Assembly: GCA_937967505.1 (NCBI GenBank)
Contig: CALCJM010000008.1
Location: 1 to 64,000 of the forward strand
Direction of reading: 5' to 3'
Length of the DNA: 64,000 bases
Source: an uncultured Pirellulaceae bacterium
Lineage (GTDB): Bacteria > Planctomycetota > Planctomycetia > Pirellulales > Pirellulaceae
Part shown: positions 9,416-18,810 of the stretch, piece after piece
How positions within the stretch are numbered: position 1 is the stretch's first letter
How the letters are laid out: each line of letters opens with the position of its first letter
Program-made: the position numbers and the translations under genes
Notes under the pieces: generated by a model
What the model saw: only the letters and a program-made list of their open reading frames with translations
The model's database searches: none
Told to the model about the DNA's origin: nothing

Positions 9416-12400
9416 CTATTTCTCTTCGGGCCGCTCTTTGATCTGGTTCAGCATTTTGTCGTAGCTGCGATGCGTCTTCTTCATCGCCTGCATCAGATCG
9501 TCAGCCTCAGGGAGGACTTCCGACAGTTTGATAATTGGGTCCACCCATGTTTGCAACACGCGAAACTGGTCACGCATCACATTCAGGAAGATGCCCGGCA
9601 CCTTGTTCACGACCTCGATCTTCCGATTCTCTACCGGCCCTCCTGATCCCGTCCCCGCAATTCCACCGTAGGCCATGATCGATTTCATCTCGGCCAAAGT
9701 CTTGTTGAAATCCGCCAGTTCCGCCACCGCTTTGCCAATTTGCTCCATCGTCGCGGCCTCAAAATCATGTGTCCCGGGCTGGGAGGTCAACTGCTGCACG
9801 CCTTTGTCCAAAGTACCACGAATCTCGGCTAGGCCTTCACTGAAACCGGTCAACTGGGCAATCACCTGGCCCAATGGTCCATCATCGCCAGCAGCCCCAA
9901 GCATTAAATTGCGTTGGAAAGTGCGTTTGATGCCATTCCAACGTTCCAGGTCTTCCCCATCAAGTTTCCCGGTCAAATCCTGTAACTTCAGCAGGTTTGC
10001 CTGAGCCCCGGATGTCAGTGTCTGAGCCTGATTCAGGTAGTGGGCGTCGATCAAAGTATCCAGTTCTTTGTCGTTCATTATCGGAGCGATCTGTTCAGCG
10101 ATCTTGTTCATATCACGGTACGATCCCTGCAATTTAAACGCCGGTTCAGTCCGATATTCATCAGCCTGAGCTGCCGAATCGATATACTCACGATTGACTT
10201 TCAGAATAACATCACGTGCCACCAGTAATTTTTTCATTACTGCGACAAACTCGTTGATCTCCTCAATCGAATAGCTTCCCTCTAGCGTCTGAGGCTGGTT
10301 GTCACCGACCTCCGCCATCTTGATCACGGTGTAAACGTCTTTGCGGGAACGCGCGTTCAGCTTTGCCAATGTCGAATTTGATGTCAGACAGTTCTCAAGG
10401 TAGCTAAGTTCAAACGATCCGGCGTTATCACCAATCACGTCACCCAGATTGTAAGTGTCGGCGCGAGAGGCCAGCATGTCCGGGATCTGGAATTTCTCAC
10501 CTGATTCGGTGTACGGATTTCCCGCCATTACCACAGCCACCTTACGACCACGCAAATCATAAGTCCGTGTCCGTCCGTTGAAGACACCCTCAATGCGACG
10601 GGTCCCATCACACAAAGAGATGAACTTTTGCAGAAACTCAGGATTGCAATGCTGGATATCGTCCAGGTAGATCATCACATTGTCTCCCATCTCAAGTGCA
10701 AGATTCAGCTTCTTGACCTCATCCCTTGCGCCAGCATTGGGAGCTTCCGCAGGATCGAGAGAGGTAACCTGATGACCGATGGCGGGGCCGTTAATCTTCA
10801 TAAACGTAATGCCCAGCCGATTGGAGATATATTCCATCAACGTCGTCTTGCCATACCCCGGTGGCGACACCAGCAACAGCAGCCCCATAAGATCGGTGCG
10901 TTTATCTTCCCCAACGACACCAATTTGTTTTGCGAGGTTCGCACCGACCATCGGCAGGTAGGTATCGTTGATCAACTGGTTTCGCACAAACGACGTCAAC
11001 ACGCGCGGTTTGAATTCATCCAGTTTCAACTGGGCCCGCCGTTGATCGACGACATCCTTCTTCAGCTGGACGTAGGACTCAAATGAAGGCACCGTTGTGG
11101 TTGCAAATCTTTCAAGCCGAACCATAAATTCGTTGTAGTCAAAATGGTACGTCTTGCCTTCGACGCGCGGATGATCTCCCAGCAATCCCTGCACATCACA
11201 GTCAGGTTTCACCGTGGATGCGACACGCTGGTCCAGGCTGCCATCCAGCAAAAGTGCGGCAACCTCATCGACGTACCGCTGGTCCAGTCCTTCCTGCGAC
11301 ACAAACGAGGCAATCCACTGTTTGGCGGCCAGGAATCGCGCCGCCACGGGCAGCGGGACATCGTTGATCGCTTCAAACTGCGCTGTCGCCTGTTGCTTCT
11401 TCAGAAACTGCATGAAGGATTCTGCGATCGAATGTGCACCGGCGCTACAGATCAGTGCCAGATCGCCCGAGAACTGGTCAAACAGATAGTTGGCCGATTC
11501 GTCCCCGAATCGCGCATCGCCAAAATGTTGAACTTCATTAACGGCCACGATTTCATCTCGCAACTGTTTCACATAATGATGGCGATCTTTGATCTCTCCG
11601 AAAACGGCACGGGCGGAACTTAGCACGGCCAGTTTGTTTTTCCAGACCTGTCCCCATGCGGATTCACGATTCCCGACATCCTGAGTGGTTTGTGTTTTGT
11701 AGTTCCAAAATACGATCGCTAGGGCGCGTGATTGAGTTGAGTATTTCAATAATCCCAGATCCCGGTCCAGTTCCAATAACGGACGCAGAATCAACGCCGC
11801 GTCGTGGTCATGAACGCCCTTGATGTATCCTTCGGTGTACCTAGCAGCCATGAACTGTTGTCCCAGCGGCAACAGTTCGCCCTGTGGATCGGCAGCCCCG
11901 GATTCCAAGGTCTTTGGAACAGTGATTTCACCGCGTTTGATCGCTTGCAGCACCAGATACGCAAGGTATTCCCCACGGTACACATCCCGATTTTCAGACA
12001 CCACCGGCTGATCCCACACCGGTCTTGTCGCGTTGAGCTCCTCGTGTGTGATCGGCTCAAAATAGTTCGTTCCACTTAAATGAAAGAACATGTTTCCGTC
12101 TTTAATGACGGTTGTCAGATCCAGCGGCTGTGTGTTGACCGAAAACTTATGTTTGCCGAACTGAATCACGTTCTGGCCATCTACGTACAGTTCGTTTTTG
12201 TCACGCAACTGACGAATGGTGTCCTCGCGCACCGTCTTCAGGCGGCTTTGAACATCGTCTACCTTGACCGATTCGCCCATCGTGGCCAGTTGGTCTACGA
12301 TATCGCGCACTTTGTCGATCATCAGATCCGACGCGAAATAGCTATGGATCTCGTCAACGGATTCAAAATTGGAAACACGTGATCTCACGCCTTTAATGAT

Positions 12401-14752
12401 GCGCTCGGAAGCCTGCATCAGGGCCGTGGCCCGTTTGTTGCGTGCCTCCACCAATTGCAGTTTCTTGGTGTCGAACGCTGCGTAGATCTCATCACGCTTC
12501 TCGGCCAACTGGACAATAAATTCGTCGAATTCGGCGAACTTCCCCTCCAGTTCCTCCACCTGCACCATCATTTTTGTCAGATATTCATCACAGCGCTCGG
12601 GGGCATCGCAGACATCCAGATAGTTGACCACCGCCTGGGAGACCAGTTTCAACTGTGAATTGAATTCAGCGGCACCTTCAACGGACAACAACGCTTGCGA
12701 TTTCTTTTTTAACGTGGCGCGCGTTTGATTCAGCGACGAATAGATCGACGAAATATTGTCGATGATGCGAGTGCGTTCGTTGGCGTCGTCGATTTTCAAA
12801 TTGCTGACGATCTCGATCAGCATTTCCAGTTCGCCGGCCCCCACAGCGATCTCTTCATCCAACTTCCGCGCCTCAACGCCAGTGGACAGCGACTCAATTT
12901 GCTCCATCTGGGCAGTAACACGATCGGAGTAGGGCGTTAGCGCTCCCTCCTTCAGCAGGAATTCCACACAGCGGTTGGAAAGGCGTTGCGCATTGTCGGC
13001 GACCTTCGTTTCCAACGCTGCGACATCTTCGAGATTGACGTATTTCAGTTCTTTTAGCGTGATCACCTGACCACGAACCGCGCGCAATTCGGCCAGCGAC
13101 CGCACAAAATCATCAATGTGTGCGAAATGACGACTGGTTGCTTTCATCACCGCATCGGTGGCGGCCTTGGAGACGGTTGAAAATTGCCCGGCAGTGCTTT
13201 TGCGGACGCGGACCACTTTGTCATACTCATCGACCGCAGCGGTCGCGGCGGTGCGAATCGATGTCAGCGGTTGGGCCAGCTGAAAGGTGTTCTCATCGGC
13301 CAGCCAAAAATAAGAATCGAGAATGTCCGTCGTTTTCTTGACTAGGTCCACATACAGATTGGTATATGAATCATCCTGATCAATCAGGTTAAGCACTTCG
13401 TGCGATTCTGACATCGCCCGAACGATTTCCTTGTTGCCAATCTTGTAGACATACGAGTCCGTTTGTTCGCCAAGTTGGAAATCTTCGCCAACGTATGGAG
13501 TTTGCCAGACCTGCATGGCATGGTGCTTTTGCGGGTCTTCGTCAGATTTGAAATAGATCAGCTGCCCATTTTCAAAAATGGAAAAACCGCTACACACGAT
13601 CGGGGTCGCAACCTCCTGTTCGATCATGTTATAGGACAGCAACACCTTTTGGCCGGTGGCAGGATTGTAAAACACGTACAGGTAGTCTTCACCGTTACTG
13701 GACGCGACCCGCCGCTCGAATTTCAGGTCCGAAATATTGCTTTCAAAGGTCTTGTAGACACCCGTCTGAAGGTAGTAACCATTGGAAAAAATCAGGCCGT
13801 GATCTTCAGGTAAAAACACACAGGCGTCAGCGATCGAATCCAGCCGGCGGGCCGTTTGCGTTTTTTCATTAAACACCAAATAGCGATAGGCATTCTCTTT
13901 AAACGGCTTGATCTTCAACAGGATGATATTGCCGACGATCGAGTAAAAGTACTCGGCATCGTCCAGCGTTTGGTCCGGGTCATCGACGGGTTCTTCGTAG
14001 ATTCCTGAACCATCATCGGTGTTGTCCTCGATCTTGATTGTGAGGTCGCCGCCAACGGTTTCTACAAATACGCGATCATCGATCGAAATATGCGGGTGCT
14101 CGCCATCGCGATGCAGGTCGCGGTGAGTTCGTACCCATTTGAAATCATGCTGAGGCGGCAGCTTGATTTCGTGATCGCTGCGGTTATCGATATATTTCAG
14201 CGTACCACCATCGATCAGGAACTTGAACGCTTTGGTATCATCGTGGCTTTTTCCGACCTGAAAGACTAGGTACAGGTGTGGACCGGCCAGATGAAAACGC
14301 TGAAACCGCGTGTCCTTGTAGTATTTGTACAGCCCCGAAAAATCTGTCATAAACGCGCTGTCGTCAAACAGCGACAGCGGTTGTTCGTGCATTGCTCCGT
14401 CAGAAAATCGGAATACACCAAAAACATCCGCAAGTTCGGTAACCGTTTTCAGGCCCATGTGGACGTTATACCCAAAGACGAACTGGTCGCCGATAGAGAC
14501 GATATCCTGCGCCACACAGTTATTGGCCGTCGTGATGCGTTGTGTCGAAATCAGCTCGGTCGGGATAGAACCAAAGACCTGGCGTCGTTCATCATTAAGA
14601 AAACCGATGCGTTCGCGCAGATCTGCCGCAAAGGATTGCAGACGGTTTTGGATTATCTCGTATGTGCCACGTTCCAACTGCGGTGCATCCGGATCGTCCG
14701 TTTGTGTACGTATCTCCGGGGATTTATCAGATTGTTCAGGTTCGTTTGACAT
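9416..14752 (-). CDS. Very large DUF3686-type AAA ATPase ('DNA repair ATPase'), partner of flotillin
   Basis: 1778 residues. The N-terminal ~470 residues are beta-rich and aromatic. Residues of about 480-840 contain long coiled coils. An AAA-type NTPase lies around 1285-1450, with Walker A PPGYGKTT (near 1295-1302), Walker B MIYLDD (near 1356-1361) and a sensor-like VVMAGNPYTESGEKF stretch. The C-terminus is again coiled coil. The layout matches the large ATPases annotated as DUF3686 or 'DNA repair ATPase', often encoded beside flotillin-like yqiK genes. It is the last gene of the yqiJ-like/flotillin/ATPase operon, starting 79 bases after the flotillin stop. A role in DNA repair is only a database label; the context suggests a membrane-associated complex. 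Only one intact Walker A/B set was found. Confidence 0.82.
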   Translation of the reverse strand: MSNEPEQSDKSPEIRTQTDDPDAPQLERGTYEIIQNRLQSFAADLRERIGFLNDERRQVFGSIPTELISTQRITTANNCVAQDIVSIGDQFVFGYNVHMGLKTVTELADVFGVFRFSDGAMHEQPLSLFDDSAFMTDFSGLYKYYKDTRFQRFHLAGPHLYLVFQVGKSHDDTKAFKFLIDGGTLKYIDNRSDHEIKLPPQHDFKWVRTHRDLHRDGEHPHISIDDRVFVETVGGDLTIKIEDNTDDGSGIYEEPVDDPDQTLDDAEYFYSIVGNIILLKIKPFKENAYRYLVFNEKTQTARRLDSIADACVFLPEDHGLIFSNGYYLQTGVYKTFESNISDLKFERRVASSNGEDYLYVFYNPATGQKVLLSYNMIEQEVATPIVCSGFSIFENGQLIYFKSDEDPQKHHAMQVWQTPYVGEDFQLGEQTDSYVYKIGNKEIVRAMSESHEVLNLIDQDDSYTNLYVDLVKKTTDILDSYFWLADENTFQLAQPLTSIRTAATAAVDEYDKVVRVRKSTAGQFSTVSKAATDAVMKATSRHFAHIDDFVRSLAELRAVRGQVITLKELKYVNLEDVAALETKVADNAQRLSNRCVEFLLKEGALTPYSDRVTAQMEQIESLSTGVEARKLDEEIAVGAGELEMLIEIVSNLKIDDANERTRIIDNISSIYSSLNQTRATLKKKSQALLSVEGAAEFNSQLKLVSQAVVNYLDVCDAPERCDEYLTKMMVQVEELEGKFAEFDEFIVQLAEKRDEIYAAFDTKKLQLVEARNKRATALMQASERIIKGVRSRVSNFESVDEIHSYFASDLMIDKVRDIVDQLATMGESVKVDDVQSRLKTVREDTIRQLRDKNELYVDGQNVIQFGKHKFSVNTQPLDLTTVIKDGNMFFHLSGTNYFEPITHEELNATRPVWDQPVVSENRDVYRGEYLAYLVLQAIKRGEITVPKTLESGAADPQGELLPLGQQFMAARYTEGYIKGVHDHDAALILRPLLELDRDLGLLKYSTQSRALAIVFWNYKTQTTQDVGNRESAWGQVWKNKLAVLSSARAVFGEIKDRHHYVKQLRDEIVAVNEVQHFGDARFGDESANYLFDQFSGDLALICSAGAHSIAESFMQFLKKQQATAQFEAINDVPLPVAARFLAAKQWIASFVSQEGLDQRYVDEVAALLLDGSLDQRVASTVKPDCDVQGLLGDHPRVEGKTYHFDYNEFMVRLERFATTTVPSFESYVQLKKDVVDQRRAQLKLDEFKPRVLTSFVRNQLINDTYLPMVGANLAKQIGVVGEDKRTDLMGLLLLVSPPGYGKTTLMEYISNRLGITFMKINGPAIGHQVTSLDPAEAPNAGARDEVKKLNLALEMGDNVMIYLDDIQHCNPEFLQKFISLCDGTRRIEGVFNGRTRTYDLRGRKVAVVMAGNPYTESGEKFQIPDMLASRADTYNLGDVIGDNAGSFELSYLENCLTSNSTLAKLNARSRKDVYTVIKMAEVGDNQPQTLEGSYSIEEINEFVAVMKKLLVARDVILKVNREYIDSAAQADEYRTEPAFKLQGSYRDMNKIAEQIAPIMNDKELDTLIDAHYLNQAQTLTSGAQANLLKLQDLTGKLDGEDLERWNGIKRTFQRNLMLGAAGDDGPLGQVIAQLTGFSEGLAEIRGTLDKGVQQLTSQPGTHDFEAATMEQIGKAVAELADFNKTLAEMKSIMAYGGIAGTGSGGPVENRKIEVVNKVPGIFLNVMRDQFRVLQTWVDPIIKLSEVLPEADDLMQAMKKTHRSYDKMLNQIKERPEEK

Positions 14753-14771
14753 GCAAATTTCGTGGCACAGA

Positions 14772-14796
14772 CTGCCGGCCGGTGACGGGCCGGCAG
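14772..14796. other. Intercistronic GC-rich hairpin between flotillin and ATPase genes
   Basis: A perfect 9-bp stem, CTGCCGGCC (14772-14780) with GGCCGGCAG (14788-14796), has a 7-base loop. It lies 36-60 bases after the flotillin stop and 20 bases before the ATPase start codon. No U-run follows on the minus strand, so an RNA-stability or translation-modulating role fits better than termination. Function is inferred. Confidence 0.45.
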
Positions 14797-14831
14797 GGAT
14801 GGTGATTTGATGGATGGAGGCGGTGGCGTGA

Positions 14832-16862
14832 TCACTGCGTCACAGCAGCAATCACCTGGCCGGCATTTTGCGTGGCGACACCGGCCCGATTGGCCGCTCC
14901 CATCATCGACTGAAGATTCTTCAACACTGCGGCATCAGTAGTCAATCCCATCATCTGCCCAATCAAAGCCGCCACAGACAGATTCTTCATGTCTTCGGAG
15001 GTGATCCCGAACATGTCAATGTAACGGCTGACCTCGTCTTTAAACTGGCCTGGGTCCCCGGTAAAGAAGGTGCCCTTCACATCTGTCAGAACGTTGCTGT
15101 TGTCCACCAGACGGTCAACCTGTTTTCCGGCAGTAATTGAATTGACGATACTGTCGAAGAATTTATTGTCTCCACCGACGATGTCAATGTTTGCATTGGT
15201 CAGCGATTCGGCAATCATCGCAGCCTGAGCTTCGGCGATTTTTTGCTGGGCCGTGATGGCTTCCAGTTCGACTTCTTTTTCTTTGTTCAGTCGGAGTTTA
15301 AACTCTTCGTGCTCTTTCCCGACACCATCAAACAACTTCATCGCTTCGGCTTTCTCGGTGATGCCTTTGGCGTCGGCCTGAAACTTCATTTCCGCTACTT
15401 TCGCTTCGGCCGTTCCTTCTTTTTCGATTGCTGCGGCTTTTTCCATCGTGACCTGTGCCTCGGCCAGTCCCGGGGCGGCGGCTTCAGCCTGAGTCGCTTC
15501 GGCCAGCATTTTCTTGGCTTCGGTGGATTTCTCGGCTGCGGTGCGATCGGCTTCGGCGCGGACGACGATCGTTTCAGCCTGTAAATCAGCCGCCTGCTTC
15601 TCGGCCTCGGCTTGCTTGACTTCCTGCACCAACTTCTGTTCGGCCAGCTGTTCCGCGGCAGTCACTGCCACCTGCTTCTTACGCTCGGCAGCCGCAAACT
15701 CTTTGGTGTCTTTGATCTTTTCCTCTTCTTCAACCACGGTTCGTTCGACCATGACGCGATCCTTGATCACATCCTGAATGTTTTTCTTTTCGACTTCGAT
15801 CGCTTTTTCTTTGTCGATCTCTGCAAGTGTCACAACGCGCTCGCGTTCGGCAACTTCCAGGCCACGGTCCTTGGCGACGCGTTCGGTTTCTACCGCATCG
15901 GTTCGTTCCTTGCTCTTGGCGGCCACAATGATCGCCCGCAAGCGATTTTCTTCGGCCACCGCGATTTCCTCATCGGCCTGAATCCGCGCCAGTTCGGCAC
16001 GTTGACGTTCCTGTTCCTTGACCACACTTGCTTCGGCTTCCTGACGCGCCGTGATTTCGGCAATCTCGCGTTCCTGTTTCTCTTCGGCATCAACTTGTTG
16101 ACGTTCCAAAGCAAGAATCGCCTCACGGGCCTCGACATCCTGCTTCTTGAGTGTCTTCTCTTTCTCACGCGTGATGCTGTTTGCCAAAGTCACTTCCTTG
16201 GCCGTCAGATCGGTGATCTTTTTGATACCTTCGGCATCCAACACGTTGTTTGGATTCAGTTTTTCTAGGTCGGTTTGTTCCAGATAGTCAATCGCACAAT
16301 CATCCAGAACATACCCATTGAGGTCCTTGCCGATGACATTCAAAATCTGCTCGCGGAACTCCTCACGCGAATTGTACAGTTCGACGAAATCAAACTGCTT
16401 TCCAACGGTCTTGAGTGCCTCAGAGAACTTGGGTTCGAACACCTGCCGCAGGGAAGCAATATCCGACGCGCGTTTACAACCAAGAAAGTTCGCCACCCGT
16501 TTCACATCATCCATTTCTTTGTTGACCCGGACGAAGAAGGCAACCTTGATGTCGGCACGGATGTTGTCCTTGCAAATCAGACCATCTTCACCGCTGCGAT
16601 CAATCTCGATGCGTTTCACCGAGATGTCCATCATTTCGACAATGTGCAGCACCGGCACAACCATCTCTTTGTCGAAACTGACATGCGTTCCACCGGAACC
16701 CGTCCGGATCAACGCGGTCCCTTGCGGGACCTTGCGCAGGCACTTGATGTAAAAGGAGACATAGCCAATACCACAGGCAGCAGCAACGACTACGATCCAG
16801 AAAACGATCTCCAGAAAAGTGCTTTCGAAAATTGCATTGGCTAAAAACATGGTGCCGCTCAT
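14832..16862 (-). CDS. Flotillin-family SPFH membrane scaffold protein (YqiK/FloT-like)
   Basis: 676 residues. One N-terminal membrane helix (about 17-38), then an SPFH/band-7 domain (about 45-215: KVPQGTALIRTGSGG, DNIRADIKVAFFVRV and LNPNNVLDAEGIKKI). A long Glu/Ala/Lys-rich coiled coil (about 215-560) is followed by a flotillin C-terminal oligomerisation region. This is the normal bacterial flotillin layout; such proteins assemble in membrane microdomains. It starts 4 bases after the YqiJ-like stop, showing tight co-transcription, and precedes the large ATPase. The start at 16862 is ATG; an alternative ATG at residue 5 is possible. Strong antisense frames opposite the coiled coil are composition artefacts. 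Confidence 0.92.
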   Translation of the reverse strand: MSGTMFLANAIFESTFLEIVFWIVVVAAACGIGYVSFYIKCLRKVPQGTALIRTGSGGTHVSFDKEMVVPVLHIVEMMDISVKRIEIDRSGEDGLICKDNIRADIKVAFFVRVNKEMDDVKRVANFLGCKRASDIASLRQVFEPKFSEALKTVGKQFDFVELYNSREEFREQILNVIGKDLNGYVLDDCAIDYLEQTDLEKLNPNNVLDAEGIKKITDLTAKEVTLANSITREKEKTLKKQDVEAREAILALERQQVDAEEKQEREIAEITARQEAEASVVKEQERQRAELARIQADEEIAVAEENRLRAIIVAAKSKERTDAVETERVAKDRGLEVAERERVVTLAEIDKEKAIEVEKKNIQDVIKDRVMVERTVVEEEEKIKDTKEFAAAERKKQVAVTAAEQLAEQKLVQEVKQAEAEKQAADLQAETIVVRAEADRTAAEKSTEAKKMLAEATQAEAAAPGLAEAQVTMEKAAAIEKEGTAEAKVAEMKFQADAKGITEKAEAMKLFDGVGKEHEEFKLRLNKEKEVELEAITAQQKIAEAQAAMIAESLTNANIDIVGGDNKFFDSIVNSITAGKQVDRLVDNSNVLTDVKGTFFTGDPGQFKDEVSRYIDMFGITSEDMKNLSVAALIGQMMGLTTDAAVLKNLQSMMGAANRAGVATQNAGQVIAAVTQ

Positions 16863-16866
16863 CAGA

Positions 16867-17592
16867 CTAATTCTCCCACTTGGTTAATTCGACCAGGAAA
16901 GTGTTGTGTTCATGATCGTAAGAAATGATTTTGGCTGCGTCTCCCTTGACCAGTTTCTGCCCTTTGACAGTTCTGGCGTTGTAAACAACCTCCGGCTCAT
17001 TGTCCGGTTTGATTTCGATTTGCCCAAACGTTTCGTTGACCGCGCTGGTAGTGACACGACCAATGGCACCAATTAGATGACGGCGCGAGGTGTCTTCCGG
17101 AGCAGATTTCGCAAGGACTTTTGCCATTGGCCGGACGGCAATTCTCATTACCGTCAGACCAATGATCGTATTGGGAATCACCCACAGCAGAGATCCACCA
17201 AAGGTTTGTGCGGGGTTGAACAGGTGGTTCAGGATTAAACTGGAGCCCCAGTAACCAAACACAAACGTTGACCCTACAATCGCCACCGGCACATCGGTCA
17301 GATAGAAAAATTCGAAAATCCCTCGTAGGACTCCGGACGCTGCGGACGCGGTAGAACTTCCACCATCGATGTCCGCACCACCGGCGGTCGCTAGATTACC
17401 GTCGATTTCAATATCCGCGTCCATGTCCATATCTATATCCAGACCGACATCTGCATCGACATCCACGTCGATGTCAAACATATCCATTCCAACCACGCCG
17501 AAAACCATCATCGCCCAATACAGCAGGACGACGATCATCGCTGCCGTGGCGAGAAAGTTCGCTTCGGAAAAGAGTTGTTGGAAGAAATCCAT
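16867..17592 (-). CDS. YqiJ/NfeD-like membrane protein with OB-fold tail (DUF1449 type)
   Basis: I start it at the ATG at 17592 (MDFFQQLFSEAN, 241 residues); an in-frame TTG at 17688 would add 32 residues that do not look like this family. A membrane helix at the N-terminus is followed by an unusual Asp-rich stretch of alternating Asp and Val/Ile/Met, then two or three more membrane helices, and a C-terminal OB-fold-like domain (about 170-241: LIGAIGRVTT, GQIEIKP, VKGDAAKIISY). YqiJ/NfeD proteins are standard partners of flotillins. It is the first gene of the operon with flotillin and the DUF3686 ATPase. Confidence 0.82.
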   Translation of the reverse strand: MDFFQQLFSEANFLATAAMIVVLLYWAMMVFGVVGMDMFDIDVDVDADVGLDIDMDMDADIEIDGNLATAGGADIDGGSSTASAASGVLRGIFEFFYLTDVPVAIVGSTFVFGYWGSSLILNHLFNPAQTFGGSLLWVIPNTIIGLTVMRIAVRPMAKVLAKSAPEDTSRRHLIGAIGRVTTSAVNETFGQIEIKPDNEPEVVYNARTVKGQKLVKGDAAKIISYDHEHNTFLVELTKWEN

Positions 17593-18041
17593 GTTGCGGA
17601 TGGTTTGATAATTTGAATTGGGTAAAAGGTGATATGCGCTGCACGGAAAAGTTCCGGTGACAACAACCGACAACAACCCCGACAACAACTAATAGAGAGT
17701 ACGGAAAACGATAGGTCACGGATAAATCGATGCCGTCTAGGGTCTCCAGTTTTCGAGATTTTGGGTTGCGATTGTCCGTTTTGGACAATTATCAGCCCTC
17801 GAAGTGGGCTTATTACCCATTTATGAGGCAGATTCAGGCTCTAGTTCGGCAGAAGGTACGAAATATTGGAACAATCCAGCGTAGATAAGCAAAATCCGCT
17901 ACCCCGACAACAAGAGGCCTCCAAAGCGTTGACTGGAGCCAACAGGCTCCCAAACGATTGGTCAGCAGTGCCAACAAAAACGAATTCTTCCTGAAATTTA
18001 GTGGCTCAGGGTTGGTCGCGACATCAGTGTCTCACGCGCCA
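17593..18041. other. Intergenic region upstream of the flotillin operon
   Basis: About 450 bases without a convincing gene, lying upstream of the YqiJ-like gene and downstream of the unknown gene at 18042. It contains a perfect dyad at 17771-17789. No terminator with a U-run was seen. Confidence 0.6.
17771..17789. promoter_or_regulatory. Perfect inverted repeat, candidate operator upstream of flotillin operon
   Basis: ATTGTCC (17771-17777), 5-base spacer, GGACAAT (17783-17789). It is about 180 bases upstream of the YqiJ-like start codon. The size suits a dimeric repressor site or a small RNA hairpin; the binding protein is unknown. Confidence 0.3.
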
Positions 18042-18743
18042 TCAGCGTCTTGCGTTATCCAGGTGACTTGTCAGAGCAACGAAGATACCAGGGCCTGGTT
18101 CAATCTTAAGCCATAACGGCATGTGAGGATTCGATTGAAATCGAAACGCAACCTCACCGGACAGCATTACGAAATCAATTTTGGTTTCCAACAGATTGTC
18201 GATGTCAAACCCAAATGTAATGGTCTCCAATTTGGATACGCTCTGGATGACAGGAGCAACCGACAGTTTGGATATTGACTCCACGATTAATCCCATGGTG
18301 TCAGCACCAGTTTCATCACCATCTATCTCTGGCAGGCAGTAAAGAAACTCTTTCCAATCAGGAAATTGTTCAAGCGCAATGATGTGACGTAAATCGTCAG
18401 GCGAAAGGCAGGGCAAATCAGACGTGCTACTATTTAGTGCCGCTTCATAGTCGATCAGATTGAAGATGCGAAGCACTTCGGGAGCCACGTCATCTGTCTG
18501 TTCAAGATCCGGGTTTGAAAACCAAACCACACTGTGGTCAGCGATTTTCCTTGCCGCAATCGAGGGAACACCGCATTGGTAGCAGAATTCACACTGCTTC
18601 AGCGTAATCGCTGACGATGAAGCGTCAAACCGCGCAGCCTGCGCGGTGATCTTCACACCCTCTAGGTAGACGTGAAAGAAATCCGCGTTGCCCATGCCGT
18701 CCATCCCAAGCATTTTCGTTTCAGTTTGAATTTCTAAACGCAT
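18042..18743 (-). CDS. Hypothetical protein
   Basis: I do not recognise this protein. With the ATG at 18743 it has 233 residues (MRLEIQTETKMLG); a TTG at 18794 would add 17. No signal peptide or membrane helix is visible. A three-cysteine cluster, CEFCYQC, lies near residues 55-61. The C-terminal part is a mixed alpha/beta segment ending in a hydrophobic strand pattern (PLWLKIEPGPGIFVALTSHL). It lies just downstream of the GH86-like gene on the same strand (67 bases from its stop to this ATG), so co-transcription is possible. Confidence 0.6.
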   Translation of the reverse strand: MRLEIQTETKMLGMDGMGNADFFHVYLEGVKITAQAARFDASSSAITLKQCEFCYQCGVPSIAARKIADHSVVWFSNPDLEQTDDVAPEVLRIFNLIDYEAALNSSTSDLPCLSPDDLRHIIALEQFPDWKEFLYCLPEIDGDETGADTMGLIVESISKLSVAPVIQSVSKLETITFGFDIDNLLETKIDFVMLSGEVAFRFQSNPHMPLWLKIEPGPGIFVALTSHLDNARR

Positions 18744-18810
18744 AATTGGGCGGGATAGCGCATTGCAGGCTTTCCAGAAAAGAGGGATCTGCAAATCAGT
18801 CGATTTTCCG

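Noticed and set aside
15612-16268. A 218-codon plus-strand frame opposite the flotillin coiled coil
   Set aside because: It is Phe/Leu-rich because it is antisense to Glu/Ala/Lys-rich coiled coil; no start signal and the flotillin frame is clear.
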